Source: Cymbidium sinense
Lineage: Eukaryota; Streptophyta; Magnoliopsida; Asparagales; Orchidaceae
Length of the DNA: 64,000 nt
Reading direction: 5' to 3'
Assembly (NCBI GenBank): GCA_021442155.1
Contig: CM038229.1
Location: 74,730,443-74,794,442, forward strand
How positions within the stretch are numbered: position 1 is the first letter of the stretch; every line of letters begins with the position of its first letter. The translations under genes were made by a program, and so were the position numbers. The notes under the pieces are model-generated. The model saw nothing but the letters and a program-made list of their open reading frames with translations, did no database searches and was not told the origin of the DNA. Below, in pieces: positions 22,890-37,860 of the stretch.

Positions 22890-22894
22890 ACTAT

Positions 22895-24170
22895 CATTCT
22901 TTTATCATTTCATCATCACAATTCTCATTTTAATCTTAAAGTATACTAATGAATTTATCCATAAAATTGAACATACTTTTCAAGATTTTATCTCTAACAT
23001 CCATTCAGATTGACATTAACTTAAGTAATTCTTTTTTGTTGGCATCCTAAATATGCCATAAAAATAAAAGAAATTTCTCCCAACAATAAATATAAACGAA
23101 TCAAGATAGAAATAAGAAGAATCATGAAAATCTTTACTAAAACCTTTAACAAACTTGATTTAATATAATTCTCTTTAAACAAAAGATTAAAAATTATGCC
23201 TCATGAATCAATGAAAGTCAATATGAATGAAATAAAATCATAAAAATATCAAACAAAATCATGAAAACTAGCAAAATAAATGCATACATGAAATTGAGAA
23301 AATTAACATCATTCCTTACAAAATTGTAAAGTAAATCTAAAAAAACTAACAAAATAAAGAAGGAAAAATAAATACGTAGTATATTGATGTCGAAAATAGT
23401 AGTTAAATAAAACTTCACATATGGGAAATCCAAGATGCACGTAGATAGTTCAAAAGATAATAAGAATATTTTACATAAAACCAGAATCAAAACCACAAGC
23501 TACCAAGAAAGATTTTTATATATCACTTAAGTACAAAATTTGAATCTATATAGATTACAAGATTTTATATGAGCAATGATAATAGAAATTTCAATTAGGT
23601 TATAAAGATATTGAATGGCAATATCGATGAATGGTCTGACGAATCAAACTTCTAAATTTCTTTTCTTCCAAGTTTTCTGGTTCCTCCTCCCTTCATGACA
23701 AGAATAAGATTCTATTTATAGGATTCCATTTTTCATTATAGCCAAAATCTCAAAATACTTCATCTGACGAGATATAGATCATTTGATCATAGATAATTTT
23801 TTGATTTGATCATTCAAATGACGTGATTGAAAGTGATCTTAGCTCATTTATCTGTCAAGTTTACATCTCGCCCCGATTCGATAAAGTATCAAATTTAAGT
23901 CATTTATCATTCATGTTTAAATTTCACATATAGCATTTGAGCTTTTTAAGCTCATTTGGACTGATACTGCTTTAAAGATTGTTACTTGTCTACCAAGTCA
24001 TTTAATTTAATTGTATGTATGCTTTAAATTGAGATTCATGTTTAATTTATAAATTTTAGAATATATCATTTAGGATAATAAAATTTATTTTCCAAAAATA
24101 TATTAAATTTTTTTAAATAAAATAACTTTACTTAGATTTATAATGATATGACATTCAAAATTCTGAAATA
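22895..24170. other. AT-rich stretch right of the Tat insertion
   Basis: It probably starts with the rest of the 5' part of hAT-2 (- strand), but no clear transposase motif is visible. The 92-codon - strand frame 23496-23218 is a low-complexity Phe/Leu/Ile run from A/T bias. No other genes seen. Confidence 0.5.
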
Positions 24171-24179
24171 ATCTTAAGA

Positions 24180-24420
24180 AAGTTCAAAGTATCAAGTCAA
24201 AATCAATCAAAAAAGACAAACAAAATTTTGAAACATAAATTAAAACCTCAATGATCATCAAATATAGAGTATTTATAGTCAAATCGTTGCTCGACGAAAT
24301 AATCTAACATTTAGATTCACACCACCTCATTTGAGCATCCAAATGTTCAAATACATCAAATGATGGGAATCGCCAAATGTCATGGAGTGGTTTTTTTAGT
24401 ATTTACAAAGAGCATCCTCC
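24180..24420 (+). repeat. LTR-promoter-like repeat module, copy 1
   Basis: It shares ordered blocks with 31010-31260 in the same orientation: GAGTATTTATAGTCAAATCG, a CATTTGAGCATCCAAATG-type block, ACATCAAATGAT and CATG.AGTGG. The TTTATA sits like a TATA box. It is likely a fragment of an LTR or other promoter-bearing repeat. Confidence 0.5.
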
Positions 24421-24799
24421 AATTATAAAAAATTCTCATTATAGGGACATATCTTTAAATTAATATATTAATTTATAAATTTTGAGAAATATATCAAATA
24501 TAAATAGTATATTCTATAAATAGATAACAGGAAATTAATTTTACAACTAATCATAAGAGATAACATGAATGTTGAAAATGTCATTTTTTTAAACGATTCT
24601 TGAGTGAATGTTTAAAATTATTAATTTATGTTTAAAATTTTTTGAATGTGCACTACTATCGAGATACTAAATATGCCTGAGCTTTATTTTTGGCTAAATT
24701 TTTAAAATAAGCGTATTTAAAAATATAATTAATGATTAGATTAAAAAAATTTAAAATTAGTATTTTAACGACGGCTAGAAATTTTTTAAAAAAATTAAT

Positions 24800-25690
24800 T
24801 TATTTTCGATTTGAGTTCTCGTTGTAATTGAGTTTGAGTTTCGTTGGAATCGCATGAAATTCTCCACGACTTTCATGTTGACCAAAAAGGTGATTTTGGC
24901 CATTTGAGTAATTTTAAGCGTGAAAAATGTCTGTTGTTTTGAAAAGCGATCATAGCAGATTTTTGATGAGTCGTCATGTCGAATTTAATGAAATTGATAT
25001 CGTTGGAATAAGTACAAAATTCACGACTTTCATGTTGACCTAAAATGACGACGATTGTTTTATGTAGCAGATTTAATGCATGAAAAAAATCGGAGTTTAG
25101 AATTGTGCAACCGAATTTTTATCGAGTCCTCTCCATTATGGAATTTAGCGAGCTTGCATCATTGAATCGGTATGAAATTCCCCATGACTTTCTTGACCTA
25201 AAAGGCGATGATTTGTAGCAGATTTATAAAAAATAAGCTTTTGAATCGCGATCACCATTATTTGGCCATACCGAGTCGTCCGTTGTCAGAATTTAGCGAG
25301 CTTAGTATCGTTGGAATTGAAACAAAATTTTCCATGACTTTCATGTTGACCAAAAGACGATGGCTCATATGATAAATGTGCAAAAAAATGATTTTGAATC
25401 ATGACCAACCGCGTATTTTGGCAGAGCCGCCCATTGTCGGAAATTAGCGAGCTTAGTATCGTTGGAATCAGCATGAAATTCATGACTTTTGTTGACCAAA
25501 GACAATTGTGGCTCATTGAGAAAGATTTCTCCAATGAAAATCAATTACGCTTTGAATTGTAAAATGTATTTTGGCCATTCGAGTCGTTGTCGAATTTATC
25601 TAGCTTGGTATCGTTGAATCGATAACGACTTTAACGTTAACCAAAAGATGTGATTTTGGATCATTGTGCAACAATTTTTGTGAATATGCG
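24800..25690. repeat. Degenerate satellite-like array, six units of 149-159 bp
   Basis: The landmark TCGTTGGAAT (or TCATTGAAT, TCGTTGAAT) occurs at 24841, 25000, 25159, 25308, 25459 and 25611, and is followed each time by a version of GACTTTCATGTTGACC-AAAA. Other shared words are GAATTTAGCGAGCTT and GAGTCGTC.ATTGTCG. Copies are clearly diverged, with small deletions. Confidence 0.88.
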
Positions 25691-25979
25691 GATTCAAAAT
25701 AATAGATTGATGAATCATTACAAAGAAAAAAAATAATAGATGTGGCAATCTCATTACAAAGTTTGTTTGAAAAATCTACTCAAAATTCATAGCTCTTATC
25801 TATTTCTCCAAAATTTCTAAATCTGACAATTCAATACCAACAAGATATCTCTAATATTCCGCAGACAAAAATGCAAATTACTTAGAATGAAAATATATAA
25901 CATAGATAAATAGTGTCTTGATATGCAGTGTACATAGGAAATATAAAATATTGACAAAATAGTGTACATCAAGTTATCG

Positions 25980-26770
25980 ATGATCTACAACTACAAACAA
26001 CAACTGAGAACATCTAACGACGGCAGTGTCTGCGTGGTGAAAGTGCATCACTCTGAGTATCAGTAGATATCGCCGAGGACGGTCTCGCAAATGATACTGT
26101 GATGCTGCACTTTGTTCCAATGTCAATTTCTCGGATCATCGAGGGTGTAACATCGAGTATCTGTGATGGTCCTAGCCGAAGGGGACAATGGGGTATACCG
26201 GCAGAGGCAGCGGGTGAGGATACATAGAGGGTCGTCATGACGAAATGGATCGAACATAGCTTTCGATAAGAGTATGGTTTGTGCCAAATGAATCAGAACC
26301 ATTATGGTATAGACGATGGACCTACATCAAATCATACAATATCTGGCTGAGAAGACGAAGGTCCTGTAGAAGAACTACTGGGTTCATCTGTATCCTTATA
26401 CATGCCATCTGATATGTGCATATTTTTGCGTAGTTCCATGCATAACTCGTGTTGATTGAATCTGAAAATCGAAGTCTCTCCCAAAATAAGCGGAAAATAT
26501 CTTGTGTGTCCAAGATATGTTCACGCACAAGCCTAAATAACATCATCGCGTCCCATCCATAAATCTGTTCAGCCACCCCAAACATCGAGTGTACGCCTCA
26601 AGAATGGTCGTCTGCATAAAATGAATTGATGATTTTATCAAAATGGCGCTAGGGTATGATAGTTTTGAGATAGTAAAACTTACTGATCCGGGTACCATTT
26701 GCCATGCAACGACGTAATGGGTGTACCTAGTGCTCCAGATTCTAATGGAGGCTCCTCGGTGTGGCATCTA
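25980..26770 (-). other. Gene-like segment with a candidate 72-bp intron, unidentified
   Basis: On the - strand, three frames (26767-26543, 26585-26322, 26238-26014) carry balanced, non-repetitive amino-acid composition (for example TRYTHYVVAWQMVPG, YGWDAMMLFRLVREHILD), unlike the AT-rich surroundings. A donor (GGATCA|GTAAGT, exon end 26684) and an acceptor (TTTATGCAG, exon resumes 26611) bound a 72-bp intron between codons. The next frame change near 26560 needs a shift or another intron. I do not recognise the family. It may be the gene of the surrounding inverted-repeat element. Confidence 0.4.
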
Positions 26771-26779
26771 TGCCAACGC

Positions 26780-27835
26780 CTGCATGCTCCTTCTTCCTCG
26801 ATGTCATTTCATATATAAAACAACCAAAATACATGTCAACACCAAAAAACATAAGCCATCAATATAACGAGAACATAAAATAACAGAGTAAACACACCTT
26901 GATAAGTAAACTATTCATGCATAGAACGATGTCTACATAAAACTTAAAAAATAGTCCGCTAATAAAAAACTAACGAGTTGGTTAGTAATAATACTAAACA
27001 AATTGTGTCAACTCATATTTGAATTTAAAATATGTATTAGAGATGAATTGAATATAATAATGTTAAATCCATCGATATAAGAACTATCTGCCAGACTCAC
27101 TGTAAAGTAAAGACAACCAAAATGAACACCACCAAGAATTTCAAACCCCAAATCTTATTTTCCATTTTTTACCTCTAATCAATTCATTCACAACAAAAAA
27201 CACATTCCTAAAGTCTATAATAAAATTCATATAATAATGTGTATCAATCTCCACTTAATACACATCCTATTTTTTACAAAAGAAAGCTCACATGAGTCAT
27301 CTAAAACGAAAATAAATAAGTAATCCGCTTGACTTTGTAAAATAAATTGCATAGAACACATTATCATTGCATTTTAAAAGCTCTATCAAACTTCCGTGTA
27401 TCAGTCATAAAGATAAGACCACCAATCACATATCAAAAGATCCCACAATCAACTCGCTCATACTAAATTCACATGTTCCTCATTTTTTACAAAATTTAGT
27501 TTTCCTAAATTATCAAATCCACCAACAAATGTAAATCCTAAAACTAGCTAATCACATGATAAACTAAATAATCAAATGTTAGAACACATGAAATCAACAT
27601 TACATTTGCCTAAAATCAACATCACATAAAATCATAAATCAAACTTAAATAAAAGGAGTTCCAAAAAATACCTAAAATTCTTTCAAAAAAACTTAAATAA
27701 CCAAACTTTACCTAAATTATAACACTTTAATCACATAATACACTAAGTAATAACATGATAAAACACAAAACTCAACATCACATTTGTATATTTTTCATTT
27801 TACAAAAAAAATAAAAAATAAAAAATACGCCAATG
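26780..27835. other. AT-rich non-coding stretch in the inverted-repeat element
   Basis: A-rich with short direct repeats (AAACTTAAATAA, AATCAACATCACAT). It could be an intron or leader of the - strand segment. Nothing else seen. Confidence 0.45.
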
Positions 27836-27945
27836 GGTGGTCAATCCGGCGGTGAAATGTCGGGTAATGAGCAACCGATTTCACGCAAATGGCAGGCATC
27901 TCTGAGCGAATCGAAGAAAGCGAGATCAATCGTCTCGTCTGTTTT
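27836..27945 (-). other. Short GC-richer block next to the right inverted repeat
   Basis: CpG-containing sequence (GGCGGTGAAATGTCGGG, GCGAGATCAATCGTCTCG) stands out from the A/T background. In - strand sense it lies just inside the element end, where a promoter or first exon would be expected. Confidence 0.35.
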
Positions 27946-28109
27946 TTAAAAAAATATTTTAAATAGTCTCATCGACGACTATTATAAACGCAATCATAAG
28001 TCAATTGTGCATAGTTAAAAAAAATTTAATAATTAATTTGTTAATTATATTTTTAAATCTGCTTATTTTAAAAATTTAGCGTTTATTTTTTAAAAACTAT
28101 CCTTCATCA

Positions 28110-29966
28110 TTACTCAAATACCCTCAATTTCTCAAAAAAATAATAAATAAATAAATAATAATAAAAATTAAAATTTAAAAATAAAACTCAAATACTAAAA
28201 ACAGTAGTTGAATAGGACAGTCATGTTCCCCTTTCCAACCAACCCTTGACCTGGAAAGAATTGCCGTAGTCACGGGTCTTCCATTTTCCAGTCTGCATAG
28301 TCGGAAGAAGATTATGATAACTCTGACGCTGTGCCTGGTAGAGATTAATTCCCTCTAACCTATATTTTTTTAATGTAATATCTGAGTTTGAAAACTGTAT
28401 GTTCTTTAACAAATCTGAATTCAATCCCATGGTCAAAGCTTACTCAGAACTCAAGAGCTGTTTGCATGTATTAGAAATGTAGAGTGAATTAACCATAATA
28501 GTTTTTAAAATTTTTAATTATTTAGTTGAAAGAAAAATAAATATAAATAAAGTTGTAAGAGATTTAAATTTTATATTAATTTATTTATTGAATCTCAAAT
28601 TGTGAGTGATCTCACACCATTTAAATAGAAATTGTGAGAGTAAGAGAGAAATAACAAAAGAAAAAATATAAATGAAATGAATCTATGCCTTTCTTTAAGA
28701 ACAATAAATTGCTAAAAAGTCTGTTAATTTGTAAGGTTTCTCTATTTCTCTTCTATTTATAGATTTGGATCCATGCTTGAGTAACATAATTGATTAAAAA
28801 TTATTAAGTACAATCAAATAAATTTAATGAAGTAGACCACAAAATTACATAGTACATAATTATGTGGAGCGTCCCATGTCTTTATAATAGTTATGGTCTA
28901 TTGTGCTTAGACCAAATTTTATTATGAGATAATTTGGTTGTCTGAAAAAGAATGCACTAAAGTGGATGTAATTTATTTAAATTATTTTAGATTATTTAAT
29001 TGAAGATTTTATAAATATATGAGTTTATTTATTTTTTTTATTTTTGATAGAATTAATCTAATATAAGATATTTTTTTAGATGATTATCAATCGATAGTAT
29101 GCTCTGGCGACGACCAATATTGTTGAGGTGAGCAAGACGAGATAGATATTTGAAATTCTAATTAATTTCAAATACAATAAAATTTATCTTCCTAAAGTAT
29201 TCTAAATGTATCACATTATTTTGAAATTTTACTTTTTCTCATGCCAAATATAAAAAAATAAAAAAATTAAAATCTACTCTATTTATTTTAGTTTAAACTC
29301 AAAAGCAATCAAATCAAATAGCCCTTAAAATATTCTGATTAAACTGTAACTCTTATATTGAATCCAGGTGAAGGGGTTGAATCTTATCTCGTATTTGGTT
29401 TAAGAGATATTTGGTTAAACATTATTTTTGAATGTATTTTAAATTTATTTAAATTTGGTGATTTCAGAATTCTGAGGTAGAAGTATCCACTCCTTGCTGC
29501 TTGGATGATATAGAACTCTCTGTGGCTCTTTTATTGCCATGATAGAGAGATCCGCTTGCGTGATAAAGATATCATTTTCTTTCATAGCTGATGCTCGTAG
29601 CTTGCTTTCATCGGCTATTTTTATTTTTTAAAATGGGTATCCACCTAATATATTTTATGATATCGATGATTAATCACTAATGTAAGATTAAATAATAAGG
29701 ACTGATTTTCACCATTACGATAGTCTCGCCAGAGGATTAACTGGTCGAAAGACCAAGATCAACCAGCTAAGAGAGTGGTCTTTCATGGGCTACTTACTAA
29801 GTGCCCTAGCAACCTACCCCCTCGCTGCCTCTCACAATCCTCACTTGTTGCATGCCCAAGGTATTTTATAGTAAATTCCAATTTTTTATTTTACTTATAA
29901 TCATATATAAAGAAGTGATATTTAGGATTTATTTCACAGTTAATCTATCAATTTGTATATTTTTAA

Positions 29967-29972
<6 letters not shown>
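28110..29972. other. AT-rich stretch, no recognisable gene
   Basis: One 71-codon - strand frame (28436-28221) with a normal amino-acid mix (ITLKKYRLEGINLYQAQRQ) is the only coding-like piece; its family is unknown. A GC-richer patch lies at about 29715-29860. No mobile-element hallmarks seen. Confidence 0.45.

Positions 29973-30046
<74 letters not shown>
29973..30046. repeat. (TA)n microsatellite
   Basis: About 36 TA units with one ATAAT interruption near 30003. Confidence 0.95.
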
Positions 30047-30048
<2 letters not shown>

Positions 30049-30847
30049 GAAGAGGAAGAACTTAGACAGAAATATGTAATAAAATACACGAAACACTATT
30101 TTTTTAGTGCCTTTTCATTCCACTGTGACCCCATGCGGTCCAATTATGTTCAAATTCTCCTGCGAGGGACACTGTTGTTTTGTGACCTCTCTAAAAGGCT
30201 ATGCCCTAGGGCATTAAATTAGCCCATCTGTCAGTGCATAAAGTCCAAATACGTACATAAAAATTTCTAGTTTATATATTTATTCCGAGTACAATTCACT
30301 CCAAGTCAACTTGCCACATATTAACATGAATCCAAATTTAATCGAAATTAAAAATTATTTTTGCTTTAAATTATGTTTGAGCTAAAATCTCCACAATGTT
30401 GTGGAAATGGATTGCTTCTGTTCTATTAAGCAGATTGAGTTGGTAATCGATTGCTAGACTTGATCTGATTTAATTAAACTTGTGTATTAAGAGAACTTCA
30501 TCAATATATTTTTTTTCTTACGTTGTAATATATAGCAAAGTGTCAGAACATTCATTGGCAAAACGCAAAATCATTTAAAATACGTTTAAGTCTTAAAGTC
30601 TGCCTCCTCACATATAGAGGGAAACTAATATAACTCTTATTCGTATTTGACTCGTTTGAAATTTATTTTATTCGTGTTCGACTCATTTATATATCGAGAA
30701 ATGTTGTGTGTTCACTTGTTCAGTGAAATTTAACACAAAGCTCAGAAATGAGCTTTTTTTATAGATATTTAATTGAATAATCTTTCAGATAACAAGTTTT
30801 AAACACTTTATGCTTATATTTGATATATAAATGTGTTTGTATGTATA
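30047..30847. other. AT-rich stretch with hAT-like subterminal words
   Basis: At 30640-30700, TTCGTATTTGACTCGTTTG and TTCGTGTTCGACTCATTT repeat the same word. It recurs at 31785 and 31845 and, inverted, at 10878. These are typical of plant hAT subterminal regions. No coding signal. Confidence 0.4.
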
Positions 30848-30960
30848 TATAATAATAATAATAGTAATAAATTATAGTAATAAAAATAATAAAATAATAA
30901 TAATAATAATAATAATAATAGTAATAAATAAAAATAATAGTAATCAAATAATAATAATAA
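30848..30960. repeat. (AAT)n microsatellite, imperfect
   Basis: Runs of AAT/TAA interrupted by single G or A changes. Confidence 0.95.
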
Positions 30961-31009
30961 TTGATATGACCGAAAATCTAAGAAGAAACTAATCTTGATC
31001 GAAAGTGAT

Positions 31010-31260
31010 CGAAATTAAATTGATCGAGATCGCGACTTAAAATATCATCTAAACTTTGGGACATCGGTTAAATTCCTAAAAGCTCAAATATGGAGTGTTT
31101 ATAGTCAAATCGAAGCGTTGACGTTCTAACAAGTCAAAGATCTTACTTAATCATTTGAGCATTCAAATACTCAAAATATATCAAATGATCAGATCATGTG
31201 AACCGTCCATGAAGTGGAGTGTGCGTATTTATAGATGCCACTCATCCAACCTATAATAAA
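31010..31260 (+). repeat. LTR-promoter-like repeat module, copy 2
   Basis: Same block order as 24180-24420, about 6.8 kb away and in direct orientation: GGAGTGTTTATAGTCAAATC, CATTTGAGCATTCAAATACT, TATCAAATGATC. Downstream the two copies diverge. A possible second TATA (GAGTTATAAAG) lies near 31300. Confidence 0.5.
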
Positions 31261-31718
31261 TTTACTCATATGAGGGAGGCAAAGCAAGAGAGAGGAGAGA
31301 GTTATAAAGATCCTCCGCCAGCCACTGTCAACCAACCACACCTGCCATTGATCCTCCGTCTAATCTCGTGCCTTCATCATGATGACTTACCGTAATTATT
31401 CTGCTTGATTGTTCCTTACATTTCGCAGTAATTATTCTGATTTCCACCGGTGATTGCTCCGCAGCCACCATCATTCGCATTACTATCAATCATACGATCG
31501 TTGTACATATGTTATTTCTTTCTCATATATCTGAATCCGATCTTAAAGATTTTGTAATTTTAAAAGTATATAGTGGAAGCTTTTACGGCAGTTGATTTTT
31601 CCTCTTCGGTTTTCACGTAAAAATTAGTTTATTTGCTCACACTCTTTAAATAGTTTGAATTTCACACAAAACCAAAGTAAATTTTCACTCTCGAATCGAT
31701 TTTTTTAAGACGCAATAA

Positions 31719-31747
31719 TAATATAATATAATATAATATAATATAAT
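31719..31747. repeat. (ATAAT)n microsatellite
   Basis: Five to six ATAAT units followed by T6. Confidence 0.9.
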
Positions 31748-31754
31748 TTTTTAT

Positions 31755-31945
31755 TTTGAGCTAAATCGAGTAGAATATGATCGAATAAATGATTATTCAT
31801 GTTCGACTCACATATATATATATTGAGGTTGAAATGTTTATTCATATTTGACTCATTTAATTAATGAATGGGCTTAACATGAACTATATAAAGAGCTAAA
31901 TATCAATTATTCACGAATAATAAAATTTTTTTTTTGACAGCCTTA
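31755..31945 (-). repeat. hAT-like terminus, decayed
   Basis: ATTCATGTTCGACTCAC and TTCATATTTGACTCATTTAA (31780-31870) are inverse versions of the 10870-10895 end sequence. TTTTTGACAGCCTTA at 31931-31945 resembles the TGACACCCCTA end of plant hAT elements. It may be the other end of hAT-2, but the match is loose. Confidence 0.3.
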
Positions 31946-32330
31946 CTCGCGCAAGACTATACTATTTTTTTCGAATCTATTTTAGCCTTCTCGGATTCGC
32001 TCGCTGGAGTGCCGGTCACATGGGCTGTCAGCGGCTGCCCAAAATTTTGGCAGACAAAGCGACAAAACGTCACGGGGGAATCTCTGCCAGGCCACCAACC
32101 CTCGAGAGCGGCACTGTTATTAGTGGGTGACAGCCTGACAGTTCCACCTGCTTCGTCACTCGTGCCTCAACCTTCTTCGTAATCGCTAGGGCTAACAGTA
32201 GTGCGGAATTAGGGCTGGAGGCCACCGAGCCGTGCGCCAACGCATTGTTGGGAGGCTCTCTTTGGAAGCGTTATTTACTTATTCGTTGGTTTAGGAGGGA
32301 CTGATAGCTTCAATCAGGTCGATTTCGAAG
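31934..32330. other. GC-richer single-copy-like segment
   Basis: Base composition rises abruptly (GGCTGTCAGCGGCTGCCC, CCGAGCCGTGCGCC). An 82-codon + strand frame (31934-32182) is open but unrecognised. It may be flanking host DNA next to the decayed hAT end. Confidence 0.35.
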
Positions 32331-35789
<3,459 letters not shown>

Positions 35790-35979
35790 TGACCTCACTT
35801 TTGGAGTGAGATCTCAACTTCTTCATCATAGATTTAGGACTCTTATAAACACTAAGAGTTCCTTAGTCTTAAGACATTTCTAGTGATTAGGTGAACACTT
35901 AACCTAACCCTAGAGACTTAGAGGAGTTAGCCATAAGAATAGGTTGTGCCCAAGGGATATCCCAAACCCAATCCTTGCT

Positions 35980-37860
35980 TCATTCTTTCAAACCAAACCT
36001 CAAATTTAAATTCAATTTCTAAAATCAAATCCAACTATCCAATGATTGAAATTCAATCCCAAATTCAAACTCCAAATCCTTCCTAAGCCCTTTGATTTTA
36101 TCATGGACTTAGCCTTAACCAAATCCAAATCAACCCCAATCCAATTGATTTTCTCAATTATCAAATCACCTCAAATCAAATCAAATCAATTCTAAATTTC
36201 AAATGATTGAAACCCATGATTAACTCCAAATCCAAAATCTCTTCTAAGCCATATGAACCACCTTCATAGCTTAGCAAAACTCCTTCAAATCAACTCAAAC
36301 TTGGTTGATTTCTTTATAAATAAATCATTCCTTTATCTATACTCATAAATATAAATGAAACCCACCCTCCAATGATCAAAAATAAATCAAACCAAATCAA
36401 AACCTAAATTATCCCTTTAATCTACATCCTTAAGCTTAATCAAATTTACTTATAAATCACTCCAAACTCAAGTGATTTTCTCATAACTCATTTATATCTT
36501 CATTTATACTCACAAATATAAATGAAATATAAATCCAAATGACCGAAACCAAACTCAAATCAAATCGAATTTTCAATTTTAGCCATTTTAGCTAAAATTT
36601 TGAACTTGGCTAAATGAAACCTAAATCAACTCAAAACTCATGGATTTCTTCATGATTCAATCACTGATCCAAATATAAAATATAAACTACCATTATCAAA
36701 CCAAAACCAAGTCAAATCATCAAGCCTGTTGACCTTTTGACTTAAAATTGTCATATGATCCAAAACCCACTTGGCTCCAAACCAATTGTAATTGGATTTA
36801 TATTTCAATCTTAAGCTCATGTGTGGCTTCAACTAAACTTGAATCAAACCTTGATCAAGCCAATTGACCCATTTAGGCTCACTTGACCTAAAGTGACCTA
36901 AAGAACTTTCTGAGCCAATTTCTAATTCAACCCAAATTGGATTGAACTAAGCCCATCTAAACCTCAATCATGATCAACAAACATCATGCGGTGATCAACC
37001 ACCTTAAATTGGATCAAACCAAGTCAAACCTAGCCTTTGACTAAGTCAACATTTAGCCCAAATGAAACCCAAACTAGCCAAAATCTATCGTATGCCAAAT
37101 TGATTGAAACAATTGACCTAAACCCATTCATAATCAATGATTGAACATGACCACACCATCAATTGAGCCAAATCAAGCCTAATTGTCCACTTGACCTAAG
37201 TTGACCCAAATTGGCCTAAAAGCCAAAAAAATAAGTCAAATCATGATTTAATCCAAATTGATTGTAAAACCAATGGCTCAAGTTCATTCCAAATCACTTG
37301 GTGAACTTGACCAAAGCCATGATTGAGCCCAAGTTGACCAATTGGTCAACTTGACCCAACCTAGCCCAAATTGACCTAAAAGGTCAAATTGACCAAAGTT
37401 CAAATTAATTCTAAATTAAACCAAAATGAATACCTACAATCATTTTCAATCAACCAATTGAACTTGACTAACACTTAACCTAATTTAAATTGATTAAATT
37501 GGTCAACTTGACCAATTTGACCCTTTGAATCCAAATGAGTCAAACCAAACCTAAGCCAAACCAATCCAAATTAGAACACCAAAACATTCCCAAATCATCA
37601 TTTGACCAACTCAAGCCTTGGTTTGACCCAATTTGACCAATTAACCCAACCAAACCAAATGAACCTTTGCCAAATAACCAAATCTCACCCTATGGAACCT
37701 GGCTGATCAAACCCACTCACATTCATGCACATCAACCCAAACCCATTTAAATCCTGATTGACCAATGTGAAACCAATTGGATTTACCATAAAATCATTGC
37801 TATCTATAACCATCAAGGTGCTAAAGCATTCTAGAGCTTCCTAGCCCATTCTAACCCACT
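35980..37860. repeat. G-poor TTGACC/CAAATTGA low-complexity block in LTR A
   Basis: The + strand is built from CAAATCAA, AATTGACC, AAACCCAA words and is strongly depleted in G. The mirror block in the inverted LTR (about 60150-62020) is C-poor for the same reason. The words behave like a decayed short-period repeat. Confidence 0.75.

Larger units (their letters stand above)
13653..22894 (-). mobile_element. Complete Tat-clade Ty3/gypsy element, 9.23 kb, with ACTAT target duplication
   Basis: Two direct LTRs (13658-14521 and 22040-22889) flank the element, and the 5-bp duplication ACTAT is identical on both sides (13653-13657, 22890-22894). In element sense (- strand) the order is LTR, primer site, Gag, protease, RT, RNase H, a second RNase H, integrase, then an extra gene in the opposite sense, then LTR. 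The protease-RT-aRNH motifs and the extra gene place it in the Tat clade (Retand/RIRE2-like). The LTRs differ by many small indels and the genes have many shifts, so the insertion is not recent. Confidence 0.92.
24680..28100 (-). mobile_element. Candidate terminal-inverted-repeat element, about 3.4 kb
   Basis: The left block GGCTAAATTTTTAAAATAAG (about 24692-24711), followed by ATTTAAAAATATAATTAA, is inverted at 28010-28095 (TTAATTATATTTTTAAAT..GCTTATTTTAAAAATTTAGC). Further in, both ends carry a CGACGG/CGTCG block within T/A runs (about 24769 and 27975), so the inverted similarity spans roughly 100-130 bp. Inside lie a satellite-like array and a gene-like - strand region. I could not find a convincing target duplication or a known transposase, so the class (for example a Mutator-like or other TIR element) is open. 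Confidence 0.45.

Noticed and set aside
23218..23496. 92-aa hydrophobic membrane protein on the - strand
   Set aside because: Phe/Ile/Leu-rich translation of A/T-rich DNA with no start context or homology.
29852..30222. Small protein-coding genes around 29.9-30.2 kb
   Set aside because: The frames run through a (TA)n tract; flanks are low-complexity.
30759..30947. Tyr-rich small protein on the - strand
   Set aside because: Translation of the (AAT)n microsatellite.
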